Of a stretch of DNA of 62,303 bases, positions 55,083-62,303 are shown one piece after another. Within the stretch, counting starts at the first letter, position 1. Every line of letters starts with the position of its first letter. Location: the NCBI RefSeq assembly GCF_003143955.1, contig NZ_QFVS01000013.1, forward strand, positions 1-62,303, in the 5' to 3' direction. The translations under genes and the position numbers were made by a program. Source of the DNA: Kurthia zopfii. Lineage in GTDB: Bacteria; Bacillota; Bacilli; Bacillales_A; Planococcaceae. The notes under the pieces are model-generated. The model searched no databases. It was not told the DNA's origin and saw nothing but the letters and a program-made list of their open reading frames with translations.

Positions 55083-55097
55083 AGAACAAGGCAAAGT

Positions 55098-55628
55098 TTA
55101 TTCTGCTTTGAAAAGCGGTGTGAAGATCACCTTTTGTAAAATTAAATCACCTTCATCGACGGTAATATTACCCGAAATAATATGTTTCAATATTAAATTT
55201 TTAGTAGAAAGGAAAAAATCAATTAAAAAAGAATCTGGTAATTCGAAAAAATAACCTTTATTTGAAAGGGTTTGGAATAAATTAGTTGTTTCTTTTTTTT
55301 GAATGTCTTGGATTAGTTCTTCTAAAGATTCATCGTGGTTTGAGAAAAAAAGTGGTGTGTTCATTTCATGAGAAATTTCTTCAGAAATCTTAAATGGTGT
55401 TTTGAACTGGTTTTCTAGACTGTATTTCTTTTTTCTTTCCAAACTTAAAATATAGCCGAATGAGAATAAGTCATATTTATCGGTGAAATGATTGTAAAAA
55501 GTGGAACGGTGAACGGTAGCTTCTGTACAAATATCATTGATTGTGAGGTTTGAAAATTCAATTTTCTTACTGAATATTAAATTGCATAAACACTCCCATA
55601 AGAGGATTTTTGTTCTTGACGGTTTCAT
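55098..55628 (-). CDS. TetR/AcrR-family transcriptional regulator
   Basis: 176 residues. An N-terminal helix-turn-helix, LTINDICTEATVHRSTFYNHFTDKYDLF, is a clear TetR DNA-binding domain. The C-terminal ligand domain (about 60-176) is helical and not assigned. It runs toward the hydrolase gene and its start lies next to the divergent 131-residue ORF, so that gene or its own promoter are the likeliest targets. ATG with weak upstream site. Confidence 0.85.
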   Translation of the reverse strand: MKPSRTKILLWECLCNLIFSKKIEFSNLTINDICTEATVHRSTFYNHFTDKYDLFSFGYILSLERKKKYSLENQFKTPFKISEEISHEMNTPLFFSNHDESLEELIQDIQKKETTNLFQTLSNKGYFFELPDSFLIDFFLSTKNLILKHIISGNITVDEGDLILQKVIFTPLFKAE

Positions 55629-55774
55629 ATTTAATTTGATTCTCCTTGTGTGTCGAAAAATTAGACATTCATGTATTTTTGATTATTGCTAAACCGATTG
55701 AAAATAAGTGAAAATAGAGTAGGTGATTCGTAATAATAACTGTGGGTTGCACATTATTTTTGGGGGATTAGTAG

Positions 55775-56170
55775 ATGAAAGTGGAGAGATCATCTTTAGA
55801 AATACCAGCACATATACATACAAATATTGAATTAGAAAAAGAAATGCACATCCCCATCGGAAAAATATTAAAAGCTGTTACTTGTACATTTAATTCAGAA
55901 ATACTATTGATTATTGTCCCGTTAGACAAAATTATTAGTTTGAGTAAATGTGAGAAATTGGATGGAGATTTTGAAATAATTGGAGATTTTGAAGTAATTG
56001 AAGAAATATTTAATTCTACTTCGACAACCAAAATATATTTAGATCGGAGTTTATTCTTTCAGCCAGAATACTATGTTCTAGATTGGCATGTACGCATGGT
56101 TCGTCTAGTGTTATTAGAAGAAATAATCCAATCTATAAACTTTAATGCGTGGGTAGATTTTACTGAATGA
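55775..56170 (+). CDS. Hypothetical protein, 131 residues
   Basis: Soluble, Ile-rich and acidic (DFEIIGDFEVIEEIF), opening MKVERSSLEIPAHIH. No recognised domain or signal. Preceded by a run of GGGGGATTAGTAG as ribosome site. It is divergent from the TetR gene and may be its target. Confidence 0.6.
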   Translation: MKVERSSLEIPAHIHTNIELEKEMHIPIGKILKAVTCTFNSEILLIIVPLDKIISLSKCEKLDGDFEIIGDFEVIEEIFNSTSTTKIYLDRSLFFQPEYYVLDWHVRMVRLVLLEEIIQSINFNAWVDFTE

Positions 56171-56338
56171 ATATCCGCTATTAAGAATATAAATTTACAA
56201 TATAATGTAATTTAAAACCAGAATTAGGCAAAAAAGTATTTGTTGTTTTATAATATTACCACTATTTATAGAAAAATCCATAATTTATTACTCAGAAAAG
56301 TCGTATAATAGAATTACAGACTTATTAGAGGTGGTATT

Positions 56339-56887
56339 GTGAATAGACAATGGATTTTATTTCTTTCTTTTTTCAGATCAAATCTTCTCGGCTTCGGTGG
56401 AGGTCCAGCAGTAATTCCACTCGTTGAAAATGAAATCGTCAAAAAATATAAATTAATGGACTCGGATGATTTCGCGAATACATTAGCAATTGCAAATACA
56501 CTGCCCGGTCCAATCGCGACGAAAATGGCAGGGTATATCGGCTATAAATACGGCGGGTGGATCGGCTGTATCAATGCTTTATTAGCAACGGTTCTACCAA
56601 CAGTAGTTGCGGTCATCATACTTGTAGGTGGTCTACAAAAATTCCAAGACTATGCCTTCGTGCAAGGAATGACGAAAGGTGTCATCATTGTCGTAGCAGC
56701 GATGATGTTCAGTATGATGCTCGAATTCTTAAAAAAATCTCAAGCCAAATTAGGTTGGAAAATTGGCTCGACAATATTAGTTTTGAGTTTACTCGCGCTA
56801 TTTGTCCTAAATATTCATCCAGGAATTTTAATTGCGGGTTTATTAATTACAGCGTTTATTTTACCTATTCGAAAAGAGGTGGAATAA
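56339..56887 (+). CDS. Chromate transporter family protein, first half
   Basis: 182 residues, about six helices, equal to one half of the ChrA (CHR) fold. Contains LGFGGGPAVIPLVE and LPGPIATKMAGYIGYKYGG, which are CHR motifs. Paired with the next gene as a two-component CHR transporter, where both halves must dimerise. Role may be chromate efflux or some other anion. GTG start after GAGGTGG. Substrate not shown. Confidence 0.88.
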   Translation: MNRQWILFLSFFRSNLLGFGGGPAVIPLVENEIVKKYKLMDSDDFANTLAIANTLPGPIATKMAGYIGYKYGGWIGCINALLATVLPTVVAVIILVGGLQKFQDYAFVQGMTKGVIIVVAAMMFSMMLEFLKKSQAKLGWKIGSTILVLSLLALFVLNIHPGILIAGLLITAFILPIRKEVE

Positions 56888-57415
56888 TTGATTTACTTAA
56901 AATTATTCTATGTTTTTTTCTATACGAATTTATTGGGCTACGGTGGAGGCCCCGCGACAATTCCCTTAATTGAAAAAGAGGTCGTTAAAAATCAACAGTG
57001 GATGTCGACGGAAGAATTTAGTCATGTTTTAGGCTTATCGAATGCATTGCCAGGCCCGATTGCGACGAAAATGGCAGGGTATATCGGTTATTCCGAAGCG
57101 GGTATTCTTGGCTCGTTTATTAGTGTTTTTGCGACAATTATGCCATCACTGGTATTAATGATGGTTCTATTAAGCATTTTGAATAAATTCAAAGACTCGC
57201 CACGCGTAAAACGATTATCGACATTCGTTCTACCTACAATTGCGGTTTTGATGGCTCAATTGGCATTTGGATTCACAGAAACGGCGATATTGGACAATGG
57301 TGCAATGCTAAGTGTAATCTGTATAGCAATCGCTTTTACCTTAATGGAATACGTAAAAATCAGCCCGATCCTATGCATCGTAGCCGGTTTAATTCTCGGT
57401 GGACTGTTTTTATAA
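56888..57415 (+). CDS. Chromate transporter family protein, second half
   Basis: 175 residues and the same CHR layout: LGYGGGPATIPLIE and LPGPIATKMAGYIGYSEAG. Starts at TTG with GAGGTGG upstream, immediately after the stop of its partner, so translation is coupled. Moderate identity to the first half indicates an old duplication. Confidence 0.88.
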   Translation: MIYLKLFYVFFYTNLLGYGGGPATIPLIEKEVVKNQQWMSTEEFSHVLGLSNALPGPIATKMAGYIGYSEAGILGSFISVFATIMPSLVLMMVLLSILNKFKDSPRVKRLSTFVLPTIAVLMAQLAFGFTETAILDNGAMLSVICIAIAFTLMEYVKISPILCIVAGLILGGLFL

Positions 57416-57501
57416 TACAAATTCCGCTCATTTTGATATAATTAGATTAAGTAATAGTAGACTTTCAGCTGAAAAAATTATTGCGAAATGAGGCGTTCCT
57501 T

Positions 57502-57942
57502 TTGAAAGACATTGAAAAATTTATTTGGAAAGCAAAAAAATCCACGTATGCAAAAGACGGCGATTTTTATGAGAAAGATGGCATGAAATATCATTCATTT
57601 AGAGATGGCTTTTATCGATTTGAGGATCGCAAAATCGGCGATCAATATTATTCGGGTCAAGAAGTTATTTTTCTAGAGGAAAAGCCAGTATGGACGATGT
57701 CATATTCAGGTGGCATTTTAACGGATGCCTATGAATCGGCTGAAATCTATCGTTTTCTACATCAATCTCTAATGGCAGAAGAACGCAGAAATACCTTAAG
57801 AGGCCCAAGCTTCTATCAACAAGCCCAAATGTTTTATTTCAATGAATTTTCAGGAGATGTGGAACGTTTTAACGGAAGAGAATATATTCGAATTGGCAAT
57901 AAAATAATATATGAACTCCATTATAGTGGTGGGAAAATGTGA
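57502..57942 (+). CDS. DUF5680-like protein
   Basis: 146 residues, FRDGFYRFEDRKIGDQYYSGQEVIFLEEKPVWTMSYSGG and a terminal YELHYSGGKM. This pair of YSGG motifs suggests the DUF5680 family, function unknown. TTG start at 57502, eight bases after GAGGCG; an earlier in-frame TTG at 57481 has no site. Confidence 0.75.
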   Translation: MKDIEKFIWKAKKSTYAKDGDFYEKDGMKYHSFRDGFYRFEDRKIGDQYYSGQEVIFLEEKPVWTMSYSGGILTDAYESAEIYRFLHQSLMAEERRNTLRGPSFYQQAQMFYFNEFSGDVERFNGREYIRIGNKIIYELHYSGGKM

Positions 57943-57966
57943 ATCCTTCGGGGTTCTTTTTTTTTA
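57943..57966 (+). terminator. Terminator with UUCG loop
   Basis: GAATCC-TTCG-GGGTTC hairpin followed by eight Ts after the DUF5680 gene. Confidence 0.75.
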
Positions 57967-58057
57967 CTTCAATGACTTAAATTGAGTGTACATACTGAAT
58001 ATAAAGAGTTATTTAGGGTAAGTGAATACAAACTAATTAATATAAGGAGTGATTATT

Positions 58058-60167
58058 ATTAAATTACTGAATTATTAGATTATTTTATTTACATCTCTTT
58101 TGATTTTTGGATTTATGTATTCACAAATGCAGAAGCTAAAGTGACTATTGTAAAAGTGGGTAAGAGTTGTATGAAGTTACAAAGGATTTGACTGAGAATA
58201 CAAAGGCAATATTGAATTCGGATTTTAATACTAAAGACAAAGGAATACACATCATATTTTGATTTATCAATAGATGGTAAAAATGTGCCGAACTATTCTG
58301 GTGTTGGGATTTCTGATTATGGTAGTGGCGATCTAACTATTTAAAATATAATGATTGATGGCTCCCTTGCAAACAAAGAATTGGAAGTTTTGGGGGTATA
58401 TTTTAATGGAGTAGGGGCAATTTTTATGAGTGCAGAGGGAAACTCATAAAAATTGTTAAAAAATCACTTTTTGAAAATAATAAAGCAGATTTTTCGGGGT
58501 AAAGAGATATGCCAAGTTCTGGTGCAATTAGTTTTTATACGTATAATTCGGGAAATTTTTTAGAAGTTTCAGGTACAACTTTCAAGAGTAATGAAGGTGA
58601 TTTAGGTGGTGGAGCAATTGCAGTTTATGAAGATAGTATAAATGTACATGCAAAAGTAGAAAATAGTACATTTTATAAAAATAATTTTGGAGAAGGAATA
58701 AGAAATGCGAGTGGCGCAATATCGACTCACATTTATGATGATGACCAATATGGAGAGTTAGATGGTGTAAATTTTGCATCTTGGAACAATACATTTTTAG
58801 ATAATTCGGTTGTTAAAAAGGCTGTTACAGAAATTAAGGGTGGAGCAATTGGGTTTGAGAATAATATTTTTGAGAACAGTCTAATCAAGAATCTATTTGT
58901 TGGGAATAAATTAGAAAAAGATTCTCTCGCAATTTCAGGGACAACTTTTTCACAAAATAAAGGTTCTGGTGGAGGAGGAGCAATCGTAATCCATGAATCA
59001 GAGCCTGCTGCAGCAAACATGGAATTGGAGAATAATACTTTTTTCAAAAATTCATCTAGGTCAGACTTTGATTTAGCAAATGGCGGGGCAATCCTAGTTT
59101 ATAATGCAAATGAATCTGAAGAAGAAAGTATAACAACAAATAAGTTGAATTCTAAAAATAACACCATTTTCGATAATAAAATCATTAGAGATAGCATGCT
59201 TGAAATTCCAGAAGACGTAAAAGGCGGGGCTATTGGTATGAAAGGTAACTTCATGAAGCATGAATTTATGAATGATTTATTAGTAGGAAATAATGTAGAA
59301 AACAACGAAAATCCTTCAAAACTATTCTCAAATATATATTTACCGTCTACAAAATTTAAGGAATCTAATTCATTAGGTTTTGACAATGGTACAGAAACAA
59401 AAGATACAGTAGCACAAGCATATGGTAAATATCCTGTAGTGCTTGCTGAAAATGGAAGTACGGTGAAAGCAGGTAGTAAAGAGGACGCTACAGTAATTCC
59501 GACAATCATGATTGCACCAAGATTAAATGGTACAGTTGGAACGGCAAATATGACAGGTGGAAAAGGAACAAAAGTGGATCAACGTGGTCATACGAGAAAA
59601 GGTAAACCCGATATCGGTGCAGTTGAAATTTCTTCTATCGTATATGATTCAAACGGTGGGAATTTCAGTCTACCTGAACTGACTAAATATGATGGGAAAA
59701 CGTATTATGAGGGCGCAAACGCTGATCAATATGCAAAAGTTGGCGCACCTGATGTAGCATTCACAATAATTGACGGTAAGAAAGTATTGAAACCCACAAA
59801 AGCGAATTATGAATTCATCGGTTGGACGGACGAAAAAACAGATAAATTTGCGAAAGTTAAATACAACACAGGAAAAAAAGTGATGGTGGATGATCAAACA
59901 GTATTATACGCAGTATGGAAAAAGAAAACATACTCGCTCAAATACTTTAATAATGGAAAAACAACAGGGACAATCCCAACACAGAAAAACGTAGTTCCGA
60001 ACGGTTCAGTGACAATCAAATCCCAAGGGAAATTAAAGCGGAAAGGCTATAAATTCTCGGGTTGGTCAACAAAACCTTCTGCGAAAAAAGGTGAAGCGGC
60101 TTACGCACCAGGTAAGAAATTAAAACTTGTGAAAAATACGAAATTGTACGCCATTTGGAAACGCTAA
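58058..60167 (+). pseudogene. Decayed surface-protein gene with beta-helix and Flg_new/InlB-type repeats
   Basis: A ribosome site AAGGAGTG precedes ATT AAA TTA CTG, then TAG after six codons; signal-peptide-like codons continue, shift frame near TTTATGTATTC and again after AAGAGTTGTATG, with stops at many points to about 58508. The 3' part is open from 58509 to 60167 (552 residues from ATG): a repetitive GGGAI-type right-handed beta-helix region (about 1-250), then YDSNGGNF... GWT and FSGWS repeats typical of Flg_new/InlB_B domains. The parent protein was about 700 residues, secreted, and probably an adhesin. Confidence 0.85.
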
Positions 60168-60207
60168 ACAAAAGCTTGGATGATGTAATTCATCCAAGCT
60201 TTTTCAA
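60166..60207. terminator. Bidirectional terminator
   Basis: Stem aaaagcttggatgatg / catccaagctttt between the decayed surface-protein gene and the Crp/Fnr gene. Confidence 0.85.
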
Positions 60208-60911
60208 TGTTCAACCTCAAGTAAATCAAGCAAGGTGAAGTCCAATCGCTGCGTCGTTGTAGCCATTTTAGATAATTCGCTTTCATCATGAATGATGTAT
60301 TTTCGGCCGTCTTTTGTCAATAATCCATCATCCACGAACTGCGCTAGTACGAATAATAGATGGCGGTAGGTGACGCCGAGAAATTCACAAACTTCCGTAT
60401 GTTTTTCATTATAAACACCTTCATTCGATGATAATAAAATGAATTCAGCTAAACGATTTTCGAGTGGAAAGGAGAGTCCTTGTGCGAAGCGGGAAGAGTG
60501 CATGGATGCTTTATGACTCAAATAGGCGCACAGCAATCGTAGAAAATGGGCATCAGCTCGAACGCTTTCATGAATTGCATGTACCGGTATTGCGAAACAA
60601 GTCAGTTCAGTTGTCGTTTGGACTCCTTTTGAGAAAAACGAGTTTTGAAGTAACTCTAATTCGCCAATAAAAGCACCTTCGCCGATGAAGTTAATTAATG
60701 CGACTTTGCCATTTTCCTGCGTCATATATACTTTTGCCCGTCCATCAATGACATAGTACAAAAAATCAGGTTTACTCAATTCTTGAAAAATGAATTCACC
60801 TTGTTTAAATTGATGAATTTCAAGGAATGGCATAATGTCGAATGAGAATAATTGATGGATCGGATGTTCGTCAATATAGGTTTGAACAGTTGAAGAATGC
60901 AATTTTTTCAA
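60204..60911 (-). CDS. Crp/Fnr-family regulator (YeiL-like)
   Basis: 235 residues: cyclic-nucleotide-binding-fold domain (about 30-140; GEFIFQE, LYYVIDGRAKVYM, GEGAFIGELELL) then a helix-turn-helix (TEVCEFLGVTYRHLLFVLAQF). The pattern matches YeiL-type regulators of the Crp/Fnr family. No Cys cluster for an Fe-S site as in Fnr. Start taken as TTG 60909-60911, nine bases from GGAG; TTG 60920 is too close to it. Divergent from the MFS gene; a palindrome between them is a likely operator. Confidence 0.85.
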   Translation of the reverse strand: MKKLHSSTVQTYIDEHPIHQLFSFDIMPFLEIHQFKQGEFIFQELSKPDFLYYVIDGRAKVYMTQENGKVALINFIGEGAFIGELELLQNSFFSKGVQTTTELTCFAIPVHAIHESVRADAHFLRLLCAYLSHKASMHSSRFAQGLSFPLENRLAEFILLSSNEGVYNEKHTEVCEFLGVTYRHLLFVLAQFVDDGLLTKDGRKYIIHDESELSKMATTTQRLDFTLLDLLEVEH

Positions 60912-60935
60912 TTTAGTCAACTCCTTCCTCTAAAA

Positions 60936-60951
60936 TGTGAGATATCTCATA
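60936..60951. promoter_or_regulatory. Crp/Fnr-type operator between the regulator and the MFS gene
   Basis: TGTGAGATATCTCATA: half-site TGTGA, a 6-bp centre and TCATA, within a dyad of 18 bp with one mismatched position. It sits 25 bp upstream of the regulator gene and 50 bp upstream of the MFS start, so it could control both. Confidence 0.65.
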
Positions 60952-61002
60952 TTATTGTAAAGAATTCAATGCTAAACTTCAAATAGAATTGGAGTGACGG
61001 AA

Positions 61003-62148
61003 ATGAAACAACAGCGTTGGATGTCCCAGCAATATTTCGTTTTTTTCATGGCATGGGGAATTTTCCTTCCGTATTGGACAGGATTTCTCGTACATGAGAA
61101 AAATGTTTCGATTGAATTAGCAAGTATGATGATGAGTGCTGGCCTTGTGTTAAGAGGAATATCGACTATGTTCATTTTCCCAGCGATGACGGGGAAATGG
61201 AGTCAAAAAACGGTCTTAACCATCTTTATTTTAGGCGCATTTTTCACAAGTATACTGTTCCTACTCGATACGAATGAAGCAACATTATTTTTATTAACTT
61301 GTTTATTAAGCTTTTTCCTCCCCGCAATTATGCCGGGATTAGATAGTACAGCAGGGCTACTCGTGCAAGAATATAAAATTCATTACGGAAAAAGTCGTTC
61401 ATACGGCTCAATCGGTTTCGTCGTATCAGTCGCGATTGTCAGTGTTGTATCTGCGAAATTTGGCGATCAATCGATGCTTTGGCTTTTAATTTCTTACTTA
61501 ATAATTTTAATTTTACTTAGCTTCATGCAAGCACCTGAAATTTTAAAAATGAAGCCTAATGGAAAAGCTTCATTTAGTAGTTTCAAATCGGTTATTAAAA
61601 CGAAAAACTTCCTTGTCATTTTATTCATCGTAACATTGATTCAAGGCTCTCACGCCGCCTATTATAATTATGGTTACCTCTATTTAGAACATTTAGAAGT
61701 TCCGAAATATTTGATTGGCATTGTTATTAATATCGGTGTTGTTTTTGAAATTCTACTATTTTCAGTCGCAGATAAATGGTTTTCTAAATGGACTCCTGCC
61801 AAACTATTAGTACTCGCAGCGAGTGGGGCAGCATTACGGTGGTTTACTGCATTTGCGTTGTCAAACGCTTGGATTTTCGCATTTTCTCAAACTTTACATG
61901 CACTTTCTTTTGCAACAGCGCATTTTGCGTTTATGATGTATTTAACACAGAAAATGAAAAACACGCAAATTACGAAAGCGCAGGGAATTTATTCGGCATT
62001 TGCCCTTAGTTGGGGAACCGCGATATTGACAATTCTAAGTGGTCATTTCTATGAAATCGAGCCAAGTTCTGCCTACTTTGCGATGTTTATTTGTACAATT
62101 CCTGCGATCGTTGCGGCATTGTATTTACATGTGAAAACCACAAAATAG
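61003..62148 (+). CDS. MFS transporter, PPP/HcaT-like
   Basis: 381 residues and about 12 helices, the major facilitator superfamily subgroup that includes the 3-phenylpropionate transporter HcaT. Seen: start region FVFFMAWGIFLPYWTGFLVH, SYGSIGFVVSV (conserved RSYGSxG) and TxKxQGIYSAF-like TKAQGIYSAFALSWG in the C-terminal half. Substrate unknown. ATG 61003 follows TTGGAGTG; GTG 60994 lies within it. Likely regulated by the divergent Crp/Fnr protein. Confidence 0.88.
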   Translation: MKQQRWMSQQYFVFFMAWGIFLPYWTGFLVHEKNVSIELASMMMSAGLVLRGISTMFIFPAMTGKWSQKTVLTIFILGAFFTSILFLLDTNEATLFLLTCLLSFFLPAIMPGLDSTAGLLVQEYKIHYGKSRSYGSIGFVVSVAIVSVVSAKFGDQSMLWLLISYLIILILLSFMQAPEILKMKPNGKASFSSFKSVIKTKNFLVILFIVTLIQGSHAAYYNYGYLYLEHLEVPKYLIGIVINIGVVFEILLFSVADKWFSKWTPAKLLVLAASGAALRWFTAFALSNAWIFAFSQTLHALSFATAHFAFMMYLTQKMKNTQITKAQGIYSAFALSWGTAILTILSGHFYEIEPSSAYFAMFICTIPAIVAALYLHVKTTK

Positions 62149-62160
62149 AGGAGTATTTAA

Positions 62161-62196
62161 ATGAGAAGAATAACTGTTTTAACATCTGTTCGGTAG
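62161..62196 (+). pseudogene. 5' end of a gene, probably interrupted
   Basis: ATG 62161 follows GAGGAG at nine bases, then 11 codons (MRRITVLTSVR) reach TAG. A good ribosome site ahead of an 11-codon ORF suggests the start of a longer gene interrupted at the mobile-element-like sequence that follows TTTTAAC (62177-62183). Confidence 0.4.
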
Positions 62197-62303
62197 AATT
62201 CCCCCATCTTCTATAAGTGGGGGATGAATACCGTTCAGTTTGAGGGTTACCGTTGGTAACTCGAAAACTGATATAAAGGTCTTATCGCCTTTTTCTTTTA
62301 GCT
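62184..62303. mobile_element. Possible left end of an IS200/IS605-type element
   Basis: Immediately after TTTTAAC, a subterminal hairpin with ccccc/ggggg arms (62201-62223) is followed by non-coding DNA to the window edge. IS605 elements lack inverted repeats, carry hairpins near the ends and insert next to TTTAA or TTTAAC. No transposase codons are present, so this remains a candidate. Confidence 0.35.

Overview
The window is low-GC Firmicute DNA with dense two-strand coding, strong Shine-Dalgarno sites, frequent TTG and GTG starts and many hairpin-plus-U-tract terminators. The gene set (rocB, xpaC-yaaN, ykpA, argCJBD, an SAM riboswitch on metA, LysM/APF-like wall proteins, two LCP proteins) fits a Bacillales member, most likely Planococcaceae/Caryophanaceae (Lysinibacillus, Solibacillus, Kurthia or Rummeliibacillus type). 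The genus is inference. Both edges look like ends of insertion sequences (ISL3-like at 1-127, IS605-like at about 62184-62303), so the window may be a contig bounded by repeats.

Layout. 0-9 kb: a secreted Ig-repeat protein, rocB, a Gly-Ser-Phe tRNA cluster, glpK, a secreted metallo-beta-lactamase-fold/DUF3006 pair, an aldehyde dehydrogenase and a lipoprotein. 9-13.6 kb: small hypothetical genes, a likely small RNA, an EamA transporter, a nucleoside deoxyribosyltransferase, a HesB-like protein and a 32-residue membrane peptide. 13.7-18.3 kb: MoxR ATPase plus vWA protein converging on xpaC-yaaN. 18.5-22.3 kb: a globin-like chemoreceptor with a CZB domain, DUF1033, cold-shock protein and LCP. 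22.4-25.3 kb: two near-identical LysM wall proteins as direct repeats flanking a Fic toxin-antitoxin pair whose toxin is interrupted. 25.6-35.5 kb: ABC-F YkpA, a CoA-transferase, a DHH phosphoesterase, a secreted protein, AEC transporter, msrA, LCP and an AI-2E family protein. 35.6-39.9 kb: argCJBD behind an ArgR-type operator. 40-46 kb: a Vga-like ABC-F protein behind an attenuator leader, an MmcQ/YjbR protein and a DUF1835-amidohydrolase fusion. 46-49.5 kb: a phosphoribosyltransferase, an aminotransferase and riboswitch-controlled metA. 49.6-52.2 kb: paiB and a Tet/EF-G-like GTPase. 52.3-55 kb: three consecutive proteins that resemble dihydrolipoyl dehydrogenase, a lipoyl/E3-binding protein and an HSL esterase, each missing its catalytic residues. 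55-62 kb: TetR, a split chromate transporter, DUF5680, a decayed surface-protein gene, and a Crp/Fnr regulator divergent from an MFS transporter.

The most unusual part is the 52.3-55 kb group: a lipoamide-dehydrogenase-like protein without its redox cysteines or His-Glu pair, beside a protein with a lipoyl fold without its lysine plus an intact-looking E3-binding domain, then an esterase-like protein without its serine. The first two look like a co-transcribed pseudoenzyme pair with an unassigned, possibly regulatory or scaffold role. Other points of interest are the three-codon upstream ORF and antiterminator pairing before the ABC-F gene, the chemoreceptor globin domain without the proximal histidine, the Fic locus between 0.8-kb direct repeats, and two surface-protein genes whose Shine-Dalgarno sites point to ATT codons.
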